Assembly (NCBI GenBank): GCA_049651845.1
Contig: JBASCW010000019.1
Location: forward strand, 1-8,650
DNA length: 8,650 nt
Source of the DNA: RBG-16-66-20 sp049651845
GTDB lineage: Bacteria > Pseudomonadota > Gammaproteobacteria > Burkholderiales > SG8-39
Direction: 5' to 3'
Position 1 is the stretch's first letter, and the number at the start of each line of letters is the position of its first letter. The position numbers and the translations under genes were made by a program. Positions 1-6,778 of the stretch are shown one piece after another. The notes below the pieces were generated by a model. It was not told the origin of the DNA and did no database searches. It was given only the letters and a program-made list of their open reading frames with translations.

Positions 1-549
1 GGCGGCATAGCGCCAGCCCAGCGCGGCGAGCGCGGCCGCGCTCGCCAGGCCGGCGACGGCATGCATGACGAGCACGACCACGGAGGGCTGTGGCGCCAGC
101 ACCGCCAGCGCGCCGCCGAATGTCCCCTGCAGGCTCGCGAACACCAGTGCCGCCAGCGCCAGGCGCCGATGCGGCGCGGCCGATGGCGGTAACGCGGCGC
201 GCCCGTCTATCCAGGCCAGCAGCGCGGTCAGCGCGAGGCCGCCGGCCTGATTGAACAGGGCTGCCGCCGGCGGCGGCGTGGTGCCGGTGATCCAGCCCAC
301 CGCCGAGAGCGCGAGCATGAGCACGAACGCGATGGCTGTTGCGATGCGCAACCGCGGCTGTCGCCAGGCAAGCGCCATCAAGGCGGTGACGAGAAGGGCG
401 ACCGACGACGCGCTTGCCCGATGCACGCCGCGCGCGATCTGCACGTCGATCCCATCCCTGGCGCGGATATAGGCGCTCGCCGCGACCACGGCCAGCATCA
501 GCAGGATCGAGGCGGCGGCAACGAGCCGGATGCGGCCGGGCAAGGGCAT
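1..549 (-). CDS. COX15/CtaA-like heme A synthase family membrane protein (partial, C-terminus beyond left edge)
   Basis: The reverse strand is open from ATG at 549 to the left edge: 183 codons with no stop. The protein is very hydrophobic, with membrane spans near residues 9-25, 47-62, 69-88, 100-114, 129-151 and 157-177. After the first span comes SAYIRARDG, then GVHRASAS; this matches the start of heme A synthase, where a span, an 'R-x-x-x-G' loop and a heme-ligating His (H43 here) follow in that order. A second candidate ligand, H163, lies in VMHAVAG. The His expected in the helix after H43 is not seen; FNQAGG (residues 99-104) occupies that place. The Cys-containing loop of many CtaA proteins is also absent. 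Heme A synthase converts heme O to heme A, which fits the ctaB gene in the facing operon. The start is uncertain: the frame is open upstream, with GTG at 591 as an alternative, and no strong ribosome site is visible. The family call is moderate; it may be a degenerate homologue. Confidence 0.55.
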   Translation of the reverse strand, partial: MPLPGRIRLVAAASILLMLAVVAASAYIRARDGIDVQIARGVHRASASSVALLVTALMALAWRQPRLRIATAIAFVLMLALSAVGWITGTTPPPAAALFNQAGGLALTALLAWIDGRAALPPSAAPHRRLALAALVFASLQGTFGGALAVLAPQPSVVVLVMHAVAGLASAAALAALGWRYAA

Positions 550-655
550 ATCGACATGCTGCAGAGACGCAACCGGATTTGCTTGATACACATCAAGTCG
601 CTCGCGGAGCCGTCGCGCAACAGTCCGCGCTATTGCCCAAAAGAGGGAGCGCGCG
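550..655. promoter_or_regulatory. Divergent intergenic control region
   Basis: This roughly 105-base gap separates the leftward CtaA-like gene from the rightward oxidoreductase operon, so it must hold the promoter for the operon and probably that of the leftward gene. It contains a perfect FNR-type palindrome (583-596). Neither direction shows a convincing sigma-70 -35/-10 pair. Weak rightward -10 candidates lie near 619-624 and 631-636. A purine-rich ribosome site, GAGGGAG (643-649), precedes the ATG at 656 by six bases. Confidence 0.7.
583..596. promoter_or_regulatory. FNR/ANR/DNR-type binding site, perfect palindrome
   Basis: The sequence TTGATACACATCAA matches the CRP/FNR-superfamily consensus TTGAT-N4-ATCAA at all ten defined positions. 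FNR/ANR (oxygen-sensing, [4Fe-4S]) and DNR/NNR (NO-sensing) regulators share this consensus, so the box alone does not say which acts here. The centre is at 589.5. A class II position (-41.5) would put the rightward start near 631, leaving a leader of about 25 bases. The same spacing leftward would put a start almost on the ATG at 549. The box lies between two divergent genes of related function and could serve both. It implies induction under low oxygen or NO. Confidence 0.85.
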
Positions 656-838
656 ATGTCCAATTCGACACAAGGTACGGCCGGTCAGAACGACGATCTG
701 CCCGACGAGGCTGTTCCCGCGATGCAGCAGATCCTCGACAACCCGTTCCTGTTGCTGTTCCTCGGCGTTGTCGTGCCGACGGTGTTCTACGTGGTCTGGG
801 GCGTGATGGAAATCGTCTCGCTGCCGATCGCCAAATAA
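656..838 (+). CDS. Small single-span membrane protein, likely accessory subunit of the heme-copper oxidoreductase
   Basis: This 60-residue protein has a polar, acidic N-terminus (DDLPDEAVP), one hydrophobic span at about residues 29-49 and a short C-terminal tail. A good ribosome site (GAGGGAG, 643-649) supports the ATG at 656. It is the first gene of the operon and ends 12 bases before the subunit II gene. B-family oxidases such as Thermus ba3 carry a one-helix subunit (IIa), and size and position here suggest a similar role in assembling or stabilising subunits I and II. There are no cysteines or histidines, so it is unlikely to bind metal. Sequence similarity to subunit IIa cannot be judged by eye; the role is inferred from position. 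Confidence 0.75.
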   Translation: MSNSTQGTAGQNDDLPDEAVPAMQQILDNPFLLLFLGVVVPTVFYVVWGVMEIVSLPIAK

Positions 839-850
839 GCGGAGCGCGCC

Positions 851-1387
851 ATGAGCATCACGCCCGTCACAGACCGGCTCTGGTGGAAGATCCCGATGGA
901 CCGCGAGGAGGTGATCTGGGTCACGATCGCCTTCATCTGGTGCCTGTTCATGTTCTTCATGATGCCGTACTGGCACGTGTTCGGTAAGCAGAACCTCGCC
1001 CATGCGGCCGTGAAGACCAGCGCCGAGGCCTACATGAACAAGGCCAATGCGATGGTCGAGAAATACAAGGTGCGCGAGGAGACCGAGCACAAGATCCCGG
1101 TGGTCCGCCCGCCCGCCGACAGCGACGTGTACCTGGTCGCGCGGCTCTGGACCTGGTGGCCGATTCTCGAGCTCGAGGCGGGCAAGACCTACAAGATCCA
1201 TCTGATGTCGATGGACTGGCTGCACGGCTTCTCGCTGCAGCCCGAGAACATCAACATCCAGGTGCACCCGGGCTACGACCACGCGGTGACGATGACGCCG
1301 ACGCAGAAGGGCAACTTCGCGATCGTCTGCAACGAATATTGCGGCGTGAACCATCACACGATGGTCAGCCGCATCTACGTGAAATAA
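851..1387 (+). CDS. Heme-copper oxidoreductase subunit II with CuA site
   Basis: This 178-residue protein is the electron-entry subunit, receiving electrons from a soluble donor such as cytochrome c and passing them to subunit I. One membrane span (about residues 22-40) anchors a C-terminal cupredoxin domain outside the cytoplasmic membrane. The full binuclear CuA ligand set is visible: H125 in WLHGFS, then C160-x-E162-x-C164-x3-H168-x2-M171 in CNEYCGVNHHTM. The single N-terminal span and short length fit B-family (ba3-like) subunit II rather than the two-span A-family form. Ribosome site GGAG at 841-844 is well placed. The linker (about residues 45-90) is rich in charged residues. Subunit I follows after nine bases, and an SCO copper chaperone lies further down the operon. 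An intact CuA site separates this complex from cNOR (cytochrome c subunit) and qNOR. NCBI-style annotation would call it cytochrome c oxidase subunit II; its partner suggests NO reductase instead. Confidence 0.93.
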   Translation: MSITPVTDRLWWKIPMDREEVIWVTIAFIWCLFMFFMMPYWHVFGKQNLAHAAVKTSAEAYMNKANAMVEKYKVREETEHKIPVVRPPADSDVYLVARLWTWWPILELEAGKTYKIHLMSMDWLHGFSLQPENINIQVHPGYDHAVTMTPTQKGNFAIVCNEYCGVNHHTMVSRIYVK

Positions 1388-1396
1388 GGGGCGGCC

Positions 1397-3112
1397 ATGG
1401 CGACCAACCGAAGCTTTCGAACCTGCCCGAGCACCGGCCTGGTGTTCCACGAGCCGGCCGAGAGGCTGATGCGCTGGAACGCCGTGCTCGGCGTGGTCTG
1501 CCTGCTGATCGGCGGCCTGCTCGCGATCGGCGTGGTGCTGACGCGCTGGCAGGCGGTGCACTGGCTCGCGCCGGACCGCTTCTACCAGGTGCTCACCGCG
1601 CACGGCATCAACATGCTGGTGTTCTGGATCATCTTCTTCGAAATGGCGGTGCTGTATTTCGCCAGCTCGACGCTGCTGCGCAGCCGCCTTGCCACGCCGA
1701 ACATGGCCTGGGCGGGATTCTGGCTGATGGTGCTGGGCATGCTGATGAACAACTACGCCGTGCTGCGCGGCGATTCCAGCGTGATGTTCACCGCCTACGC
1801 GCCGATGGGCGCGCACCCGATCTTCTACCTGGGTCTGATCCTGTTTGCGGTCGGCGCGCTGATCGGCTGCTTCGTGTTCTTCGGCACGCTGGTGGTGGCG
1901 CGAGCGGAGCGCACCTACCAGGGATCGATTCCGCTGGTGACCTTCGGCGCGCTCACCGCGTGCATCATCGCCATCTTCACCATCGCCTCGGGCGCGATCA
2001 TCCTGATCCCGACCTTCCTGTGGTCGGTGGGGCTGGTGCCGCAGATCGATTCGCTCATGTACAAGACCATCTTCTGGGCGTTCGGCCACTCCTCGCAGCA
2101 GATCAACGTCGCCGCGCACGTGTCGGTCTGGTACGCGATCGCCGCGATCGTGTTCGGCGCCAAGCCGATGTCCGAGAAGGTCAGCCGCACCGCGTTCTTC
2201 CTCTACATCCTGTTCCTGCAGCTGGCGAGCGCGCACCACCTGCTCGCCGACCCGGGCCTGACCTCGTACTGGAAGATCTTCAACACCAGCTACGCGATGT
2301 ACCTCGCGGTGCTGGCCTCGATGGTGCACGGCCTGACGGTGCCCGGCGCGATCGAGGTGGCGCAGCGCAAGAAGGGCTACACCAACGGCCTGTTCGAGTG
2401 GCTGCGCAAGGCGCCCTGGGGCAACCCGGTGTTCTCCGGCATGTTCATCTCGCTGCTCGGCTTCGGCTTCCTGGGCGGCATCTCGGGCGTGATCATGGGC
2501 GTGGAGCAGATCAACCTGATCATCCACAACACGATCTACGTGCCGGGGCATTTCCACGCCACCGTGGTGGTCGGCACGACGCTCGCGTTCATGTCGCTCA
2601 CCTATTTCCTGATTCCGGTGCTGTTCCGCAGGGAAGTCGCGTTTCCGGGCCTGGCGAAGTGGCAGCCGTACCTGTTCGGCCTCGGCATGTCGGGGGTCGC
2701 CGTGTTCCTCATGGGCGCGGGCACGCTGGGCGTGCCGCGCCGGCACTGGGACATCAGCTTCGCGGGCAGCCCGTTCGCCTACGAGTATCCGGGCGCGGCC
2801 TGGCTGATGATGGCCCTGGGCAGCATCGCGGGGCTGATCGCCATCGCCGGCGGCGGCGCCTACCTGCTGATCACGGTCTGGTCGGTGTTCCTCGGCAAGA
2901 AGATCGAGACGCCGGGCTTCGCCTACGTGCGCGCGCGCGACGGCGCGGCGCCCGCCACGGCGCCCGTGGCGGCGGCGATCACCTCGCACGGGCAGTCGGC
3001 CGGATTCTCCGCGCCGGGGACTTTCGTGCTGGCGATGGTGTTCCTGGTCGCCTTCGCGCTCTACTACTTCGTGAACTGGAAGTACCTGTCCACGGTCTGG
3101 CCGCTGAGCTGA
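1397..3112 (+). CDS. B-family-like heme-copper oxidoreductase subunit I lacking the active-site Tyr; candidate NO reductase
   Basis: This 571-residue catalytic subunit has about 13 hydrophobic spans. The histidine framework is intact: H69 (AHGINM, helix II) and H387 for the low-spin heme, H385 (GHFH, helix X) for the high-spin heme, and H231, H280 and H281 for CuB. The HHLLADPG and YVPGHFH stretches resemble Thermus ba3 (B family). In oxygen reductases of the A and B families, helix VI reads G-H-P-x-V-Y, and the Tyr four residues after the His is cross-linked and needed to split O2. Here the motif is GHSSQQ, with Gln (Q235) at that place. Classical NORs also lack this Tyr, and a CuA NOR without it has precedent in the recently defined eNOR/sNOR/gNOR/nNOR families and in norSY of ammonia oxidisers. 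NO reduction to N2O is therefore the favoured role; I cannot tell which subfamily. An extra His (H241) lies one helix turn or more beyond. Ribosome site AAGGGG overlaps the preceding stop. An atypical oxidase remains possible. Confidence 0.9.
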   Translation: MATNRSFRTCPSTGLVFHEPAERLMRWNAVLGVVCLLIGGLLAIGVVLTRWQAVHWLAPDRFYQVLTAHGINMLVFWIIFFEMAVLYFASSTLLRSRLATPNMAWAGFWLMVLGMLMNNYAVLRGDSSVMFTAYAPMGAHPIFYLGLILFAVGALIGCFVFFGTLVVARAERTYQGSIPLVTFGALTACIIAIFTIASGAIILIPTFLWSVGLVPQIDSLMYKTIFWAFGHSSQQINVAAHVSVWYAIAAIVFGAKPMSEKVSRTAFFLYILFLQLASAHHLLADPGLTSYWKIFNTSYAMYLAVLASMVHGLTVPGAIEVAQRKKGYTNGLFEWLRKAPWGNPVFSGMFISLLGFGFLGGISGVIMGVEQINLIIHNTIYVPGHFHATVVVGTTLAFMSLTYFLIPVLFRREVAFPGLAKWQPYLFGLGMSGVAVFLMGAGTLGVPRRHWDISFAGSPFAYEYPGAAWLMMALGSIAGLIAIAGGGAYLLITVWSVFLGKKIETPGFAYVRARDGAAPATAPVAAAITSHGQSAGFSAPGTFVLAMVFLVAFALYYFVNWKYLSTVWPLS

Positions 3113-3143
3113 GGGGCACCGCTAGCAACGACGGCGCGAACGC

Positions 3144-3995
3144 ATGAGGCTGCTGCTCAACCTGTTCAAGCTGCGCATCGGCGTGGCGATCGCGCTCGCC
3201 GCGGTGGCGGGCATGGCGGCGACCCCCGGCGCGCTGCAAGGCTGGCAGGCCGCCGTGCTCACGCTCGCGGTGCTGGTTTCCTCCGCCGCCGCGGGCGCGT
3301 TCAACCAGTACATCGAGCGCGACCTCGATGCGCGCATGGCGCGCACGCGCAACCGTCCCTTCGTGTCCGGCGCGCTGCGGCACGGGCCGCAGTGGCTCTG
3401 GGTGATCGGTGCGATGACGGCGGCCTCGGTGCTCGCCGCGGCGCTGGCGGCAAACTGGCAGGCCGCGTTCTATGTGTTCATGGGCGCGCTCACTTACGGC
3501 GTAATCTATACGGTATGGCTCAAGCGCCGCACCTGGCTGAACATCGTCATCGGCGGGCTCGCGGGCAGCTTCGCGGTGCTGGCCGGCGCCGCCGCCGTGA
3601 CGCCGTCGCTCAGCGCAGAGTCGATCTGGCTCGCGGTAGCGCTGTTCCTGTGGACGCCACCGCATTTCTGGAGCCTCGCCATCGTCTGCCGGGAGGACTA
3701 CGCCGCGGCAGGCGTGCCGATGCTGCCGGTGGTCGTGGGCGACGCGCGCTGCGCGCGCGCCATCCTCGGCAGCGCGCTGGTGCTGGTCGCGGCCACGCTG
3801 ATGCCCGCGTTGCATGGCCTCGGCTGGGTCTATCTCGCGGCGGCGGCGGGCGGCGGCGCCTATTTCATTGCGGCCTGCGTCGCGCTCGTGCGCGATCCCG
3901 GCCGCGCTACCGCGCGCGCGAGCTTCCGCGCTTCGCTCATTCAGCTCTGCCTGGTCCTTCTCGGCACGATCGCCGACGCGGCGCTCCGGGGTTAG
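3144..3995 (+). CDS. ctaB: Protoheme IX farnesyltransferase (heme O synthase)
   Basis: This UbiA-superfamily membrane enzyme transfers a farnesyl group from farnesyl diphosphate to heme b, giving heme O. The 283 residues are near the family norm and form a multi-span protein. The first catalytic loop is NQYIERDLDARMARTRNRP (residues 54-72), with the Mg-diphosphate-binding aspartates D60 and D62 and the M-x-R-T-R-x-R-P tail typical of CtaB/CyoE. Further signatures are YTVWLKRRTWLNIVIGG (122-138), WTPPHFWSLAI (170-180) and the loop DYAAAGVPMLPVVVG (185-199). It starts 31 bases after subunit I, with a GAGGGG stretch over that gene's stop as a possible ribosome site. Its place in the operon implies that the heme-copper enzyme uses heme O or, with the divergent CtaA-like protein, heme A at one site. 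It could also be a general-purpose copy. The family call is secure. Confidence 0.95.
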   Translation: MRLLLNLFKLRIGVAIALAAVAGMAATPGALQGWQAAVLTLAVLVSSAAAGAFNQYIERDLDARMARTRNRPFVSGALRHGPQWLWVIGAMTAASVLAAALAANWQAAFYVFMGALTYGVIYTVWLKRRTWLNIVIGGLAGSFAVLAGAAAVTPSLSAESIWLAVALFLWTPPHFWSLAIVCREDYAAAGVPMLPVVVGDARCARAILGSALVLVAATLMPALHGLGWVYLAAAAGGGAYFIAACVALVRDPGRATARASFRASLIQLCLVLLGTIADAALRG

Positions 3996-4000
3996 CGCAC

Positions 4001-4840
4001 ATGCAAGCCGCCCGCCCGGCCGATCGCGGCCTCGCAGTGGCGCGCCTGGCCCTGACGATGGCGTGGTTTCTCGCCGCATGGTTTTTCGCCGTGCGGCCGG
4101 CGGCGGCAGCCGATGCGACGCTCGATCGCGACTACGCGTTGAAAACCAGCCAGGCGGCGGTCGGCAAGCGGCCCGCGAACTACACCTTCACGGCATCGGA
4201 CGGCAGGGGCGTGGAACTGGCGCGGTTTCGCGGCAAGCCGCTGGTCGTGAGCTTCGTCTACACGGGCTGCTTCCAGGTGTGCCCCGCAAGCACGCAGTTC
4301 CTCAAGCTCGCCGCCGCGCAGGCCGAGACGGTGCTCGGCAAGGACCGCATCGCGCTCGCCACCATCGGCTTCAACCTGCCGTTCGATTCGCCCGAGGCGA
4401 TGCGCGACTTCGCGCGCCGGCAGGGCGTCAGCGCGACCAACTGGGTCTTCCTGACCCCGCAGGCCGCTCAGCGCGACGCGCTGCTCGCGGATTTCGGCTT
4501 TTCCCACGTCGCGACGCCGAAGGGCTTCGACCACATCCTGCAGGCCACCATCCTGGACGCCGAGGGCCGCATCGTGAAGCAGGTCTACGGCGAATCGTTC
4601 AGCCTGGACGCCTTCGTCGAGCCGCTCAAGGCGCTCGTAGCCGGTGCGCCGCTGCCGGCGAACGACCTCGGCTCGGTGATCGAGAAGCTGCGGCTGCTGT
4701 GCACGGTCTACGACCCGGTCAGCGGCGAGTACCGGCCCGACTACGCGCTGTTCGCAGAGATGCTCGGCGGGCTGCTGGTGATCGTCGCCACCGCGCTGTT
4801 CCTGCTGCAGGACCGCAGGCGCGCGCCGCGGCGGCATTGA
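4001..4840 (+). CDS. senC: SCO1/SenC-type copper chaperone for the CuA site
   Basis: This 279-residue thioredoxin-fold protein inserts copper into CuA or reduces the CuA cysteines during assembly. An N-terminal hydrophobic stretch (about residues 14-31) ending in PAAAADA looks like a signal peptide or anchor, giving an extracytoplasmic domain. The SCO copper site is complete: C90-x3-C94 in YTGCFQVCP, and H178 in GFDHIL. After the SCO domain comes an extension with C234 in LLCTVYDPVSGEY, then a second span (about residues 250-268) and a basic tail, so the protein is probably also anchored at its C-terminus. The same C-x3-YDP-x2-G-x-Y extension occurs in a known SCO subgroup, as I recall. The ATG at 4001 follows the ctaB stop by five bases; no strong ribosome site is seen, so translational coupling is likely. 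SenC also follows norSY in the ammonia-oxidiser clusters. Confidence 0.93.
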   Translation: MQAARPADRGLAVARLALTMAWFLAAWFFAVRPAAAADATLDRDYALKTSQAAVGKRPANYTFTASDGRGVELARFRGKPLVVSFVYTGCFQVCPASTQFLKLAAAQAETVLGKDRIALATIGFNLPFDSPEAMRDFARRQGVSATNWVFLTPQAAQRDALLADFGFSHVATPKGFDHILQATILDAEGRIVKQVYGESFSLDAFVEPLKALVAGAPLPANDLGSVIEKLRLLCTVYDPVSGEYRPDYALFAEMLGGLLVIVATALFLLQDRRRAPRRH

Positions 4841-6778
4841 ATGCTGGCGGCCGTCCAGCGCGCGGGACGCTGGTGCTTCATGCGCGTGGAGGCGCTGTTC
4901 AACATCGCCTTCGGCGAGCGGTTCAATCCGCTCTACTACCTCGGCGCGATCAGCACCTGGATGTTCTGGATCGTGGTCGCGAGCGGGCTCTACCTGTACG
5001 CGTTCTTCGACACCGGCATCAACGAAGCCTACGCCTCGGTCGAGCGGCTGACGAACGGGCAGCGCTATGCCGGCGGCCTCATGCGCAGCCTGCACCGCTA
5101 CGCCTCCGACGGCATGGTGCTCACCATGTTGCTGCACCTGACGCGGCACTTCGTCTTCGACCGCTACCGGGCCTTCCGCTGGTTCTCCTGGGTGAGCGGG
5201 GTAGTACTGCTGTGGCTGGTGTACGCCTCGGGCATCAACGGCTACATGCTGCCGTGGGACCGCCTCGCGCAATTCGTCACCATCGCGACTGCCGAATGGC
5301 TCGACTGGCTGCCGATGTTCCGCGGCACGCTGGTGCGCAATTTCATTTTCGCCGAGAACTTCAGCGACCGGCTGTTCTCGCTGCTGTCGTTCATCCACAT
5401 CGGCCTGCCGCTCGCGGTGCTCGCGCTGTTGTGGATCCACGTGCAGCGCGTGCCGCAGGCGAGGACCACGCCGCCGCGCCCGATCCTCGCGATGGTCACC
5501 GCGGCGCTGGTCGCGCTCGCGCTGGTGAGGCCCGCGGTCAGCCAGTCGCCGGCCGACTTGTCCAGGGCGGTGACCGAGGTCGCGTTCGACTGGTTCTACC
5601 TGCCGGTGTTCGCGTACCTGTACCGCACGTCGCCCGCCGAGCTGTGGCTGCTGCTGGGCGGCGCCAGCGCGCTGTGCGCGGTGTTGCCGTGGCTGCCCCC
5701 GAAACGCGCCGCGGAAGGCTGGGGCTTCCATGTGCTGGTCCATCCCGACAACCGCTTCATCGTGGTGCGCGAAGGCGAAACGGTGCTCGACGCGGCGCTG
5801 CGCGAGGGCATCGCCATGCCCTTCGATTGCCGCAACGGCGGCTGCGGCGAGTGCAAGGCTCGCGTGCTGCACGGCGAGGTGGATCGCGGCGCGTACCAGG
5901 AGAGCGTGCTGGCTGCGGCGGAGCTCGCGCAGGGCGCCGCGTTGATGTGCTGCGCGACGCCGCGCGGCGACCTGGAGATCGAGTACGCGCCCAAGGCGGC
6001 GCTGCGCGTGGTTGCGCCGCGCATCCACGTCGCGCGGGCCGTGAAGCTCGAGCGCCTGGCGCCGGATGTGATGCGCGTGCTGCTCGCGGTGGAGGGCGGG
6101 ACGCTGCGTTTCTACCCCGGGCAGTACATCAACGTGCTGCTCGATACGGGCGAGAAGCGCGCGTTTTCCTTCGCCACCGCGCCGCATGCCGCCGGGCCGC
6201 TGGAGCTTCAAATCCGGCGGGTCGCAGGCGGCAAATACACGACGCATGTGTTCGAGCACATGAAGCCGGGCGATGAAGTGCGCTTCGAGGGCCCGCTGGG
6301 CACTTTCTTCCTGCGCGAAGACAGCACCAAGCCGATGATCTTCGTCGCCGGCGCCACCGGGTTCGCACCGGTCAAGAGCATGCTGGAGCATGCGTTCCAT
6401 CGCGGAGTGCGGCGGCGGATCTACCTCTACTGGGGAACGCGCCGGCCGGCGGACATGTACCTCAGGGAGCTCGCCGAGCAGTGGGCGAGCGCGCACCCGA
6501 ATTTCACCTTCGTGCCGGTGATCTCCGAGCCGCGTCCCGAGGACGGCTGGCGCGGGCGTACCGGCATGGTGCACGAGGCGATCCTGCAGGACTTCCCGGA
6601 CCTGTCGGGCCACCAGGTCTACGCCTGCGGCTCGGTGGCCATGGTCGAGGCGGCGACGCCGGCCTTTCGCGAACACGGCATGTCGCAGGATGACTGCTTC
6701 TCGGACGCATTCAGGCTCGCGCCGCACGTCCGTGGCGAGTCCGCGGAGATGGCCAAGCTCGGGGGCGGCGCGACGTGA
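4841..6778 (+). CDS. Diheme cytochrome b fused to [2Fe-2S] ferredoxin, FAD and NAD(P)H reductase domains
   Basis: This 645-residue protein looks like a self-contained NAD(P)H:membrane electron-transfer enzyme. Residues 18-285 are a cytochrome b/b6 module. Two His pairs, each 14 apart, bind two b hemes: H85/H99 (SLHRYASDG...LLH) and H186/H200 (FIHIG...WIH). GYMLPW (134-139) matches the conserved GYxLPW of cytochrome b, and FDWFYLP (249-255) resembles the PEWY quinone motif. Residues 297-385 are a plant-type [2Fe-2S] ferredoxin with C330-x4-C335-x2-C338 and C370. Residues 395-490 are an FAD-binding barrel (RAFSFA, 440-445). Residues 497-625 are the pyridine-nucleotide domain (GATGFAP, 504-510, and YACGSVAM, 594-601). 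The reductase half resembles CDP-6-deoxyglucoseen/phenol-hydroxylase reductases. It starts directly after the senC stop; M14 (4880) is an alternative start. Expected flow is NAD(P)H to FAD to [2Fe-2S] to hemes b, then to quinone or the oxidoreductase. The acceptor is inferred, and NADH versus NADPH cannot be settled by eye. Confidence 0.92.
   Translation: MLAAVQRAGRWCFMRVEALFNIAFGERFNPLYYLGAISTWMFWIVVASGLYLYAFFDTGINEAYASVERLTNGQRYAGGLMRSLHRYASDGMVLTMLLHLTRHFVFDRYRAFRWFSWVSGVVLLWLVYASGINGYMLPWDRLAQFVTIATAEWLDWLPMFRGTLVRNFIFAENFSDRLFSLLSFIHIGLPLAVLALLWIHVQRVPQARTTPPRPILAMVTAALVALALVRPAVSQSPADLSRAVTEVAFDWFYLPVFAYLYRTSPAELWLLLGGASALCAVLPWLPPKRAAEGWGFHVLVHPDNRFIVVREGETVLDAALREGIAMPFDCRNGGCGECKARVLHGEVDRGAYQESVLAAAELAQGAALMCCATPRGDLEIEYAPKAALRVVAPRIHVARAVKLERLAPDVMRVLLAVEGGTLRFYPGQYINVLLDTGEKRAFSFATAPHAAGPLELQIRRVAGGKYTTHVFEHMKPGDEVRFEGPLGTFFLREDSTKPMIFVAGATGFAPVKSMLEHAFHRGVRRRIYLYWGTRRPADMYLRELAEQWASAHPNFTFVPVISEPRPEDGWRGRTGMVHEAILQDFPDLSGHQVYACGSVAMVEAATPAFREHGMSQDDCFSDAFRLAPHVRGESAEMAKLGGGAT

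Noticed and set aside
65..987. Short plus-strand frames at 65-250, 251-472, 414-806 and 421-987
   Set aside because: They are shadows of the leftward CtaA-like gene or of the first operon genes; none shows a ribosome site or sensible composition. In particular, 421-987 covers the control region and continues out of frame into the operon.
593..2989. Very long open frame on the minus strand (798 codons) opposite subunits II and I
   Set aside because: Its translation is almost all Arg, His, Gln, Ala, Glu and Asp with no recognisable domain, as expected of an antisense shadow of GC-rich genes. The plus-strand genes in the same stretch have full motif sets.
1156..3147. Long plus-strand frame (663 codons) overlapping subunits II and I
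   Set aside because: It is a frame-shifted reading of the two oxidoreductase genes, with low-complexity Arg/Ala/Gly/His content and no domain.
3814..6276. Long plus-strand frame (820 codons) across ctaB, senC and the fusion gene
   Set aside because: It is out of frame with three genes whose motifs are clear, and its own product is Arg/Ala-rich with no fold signature.
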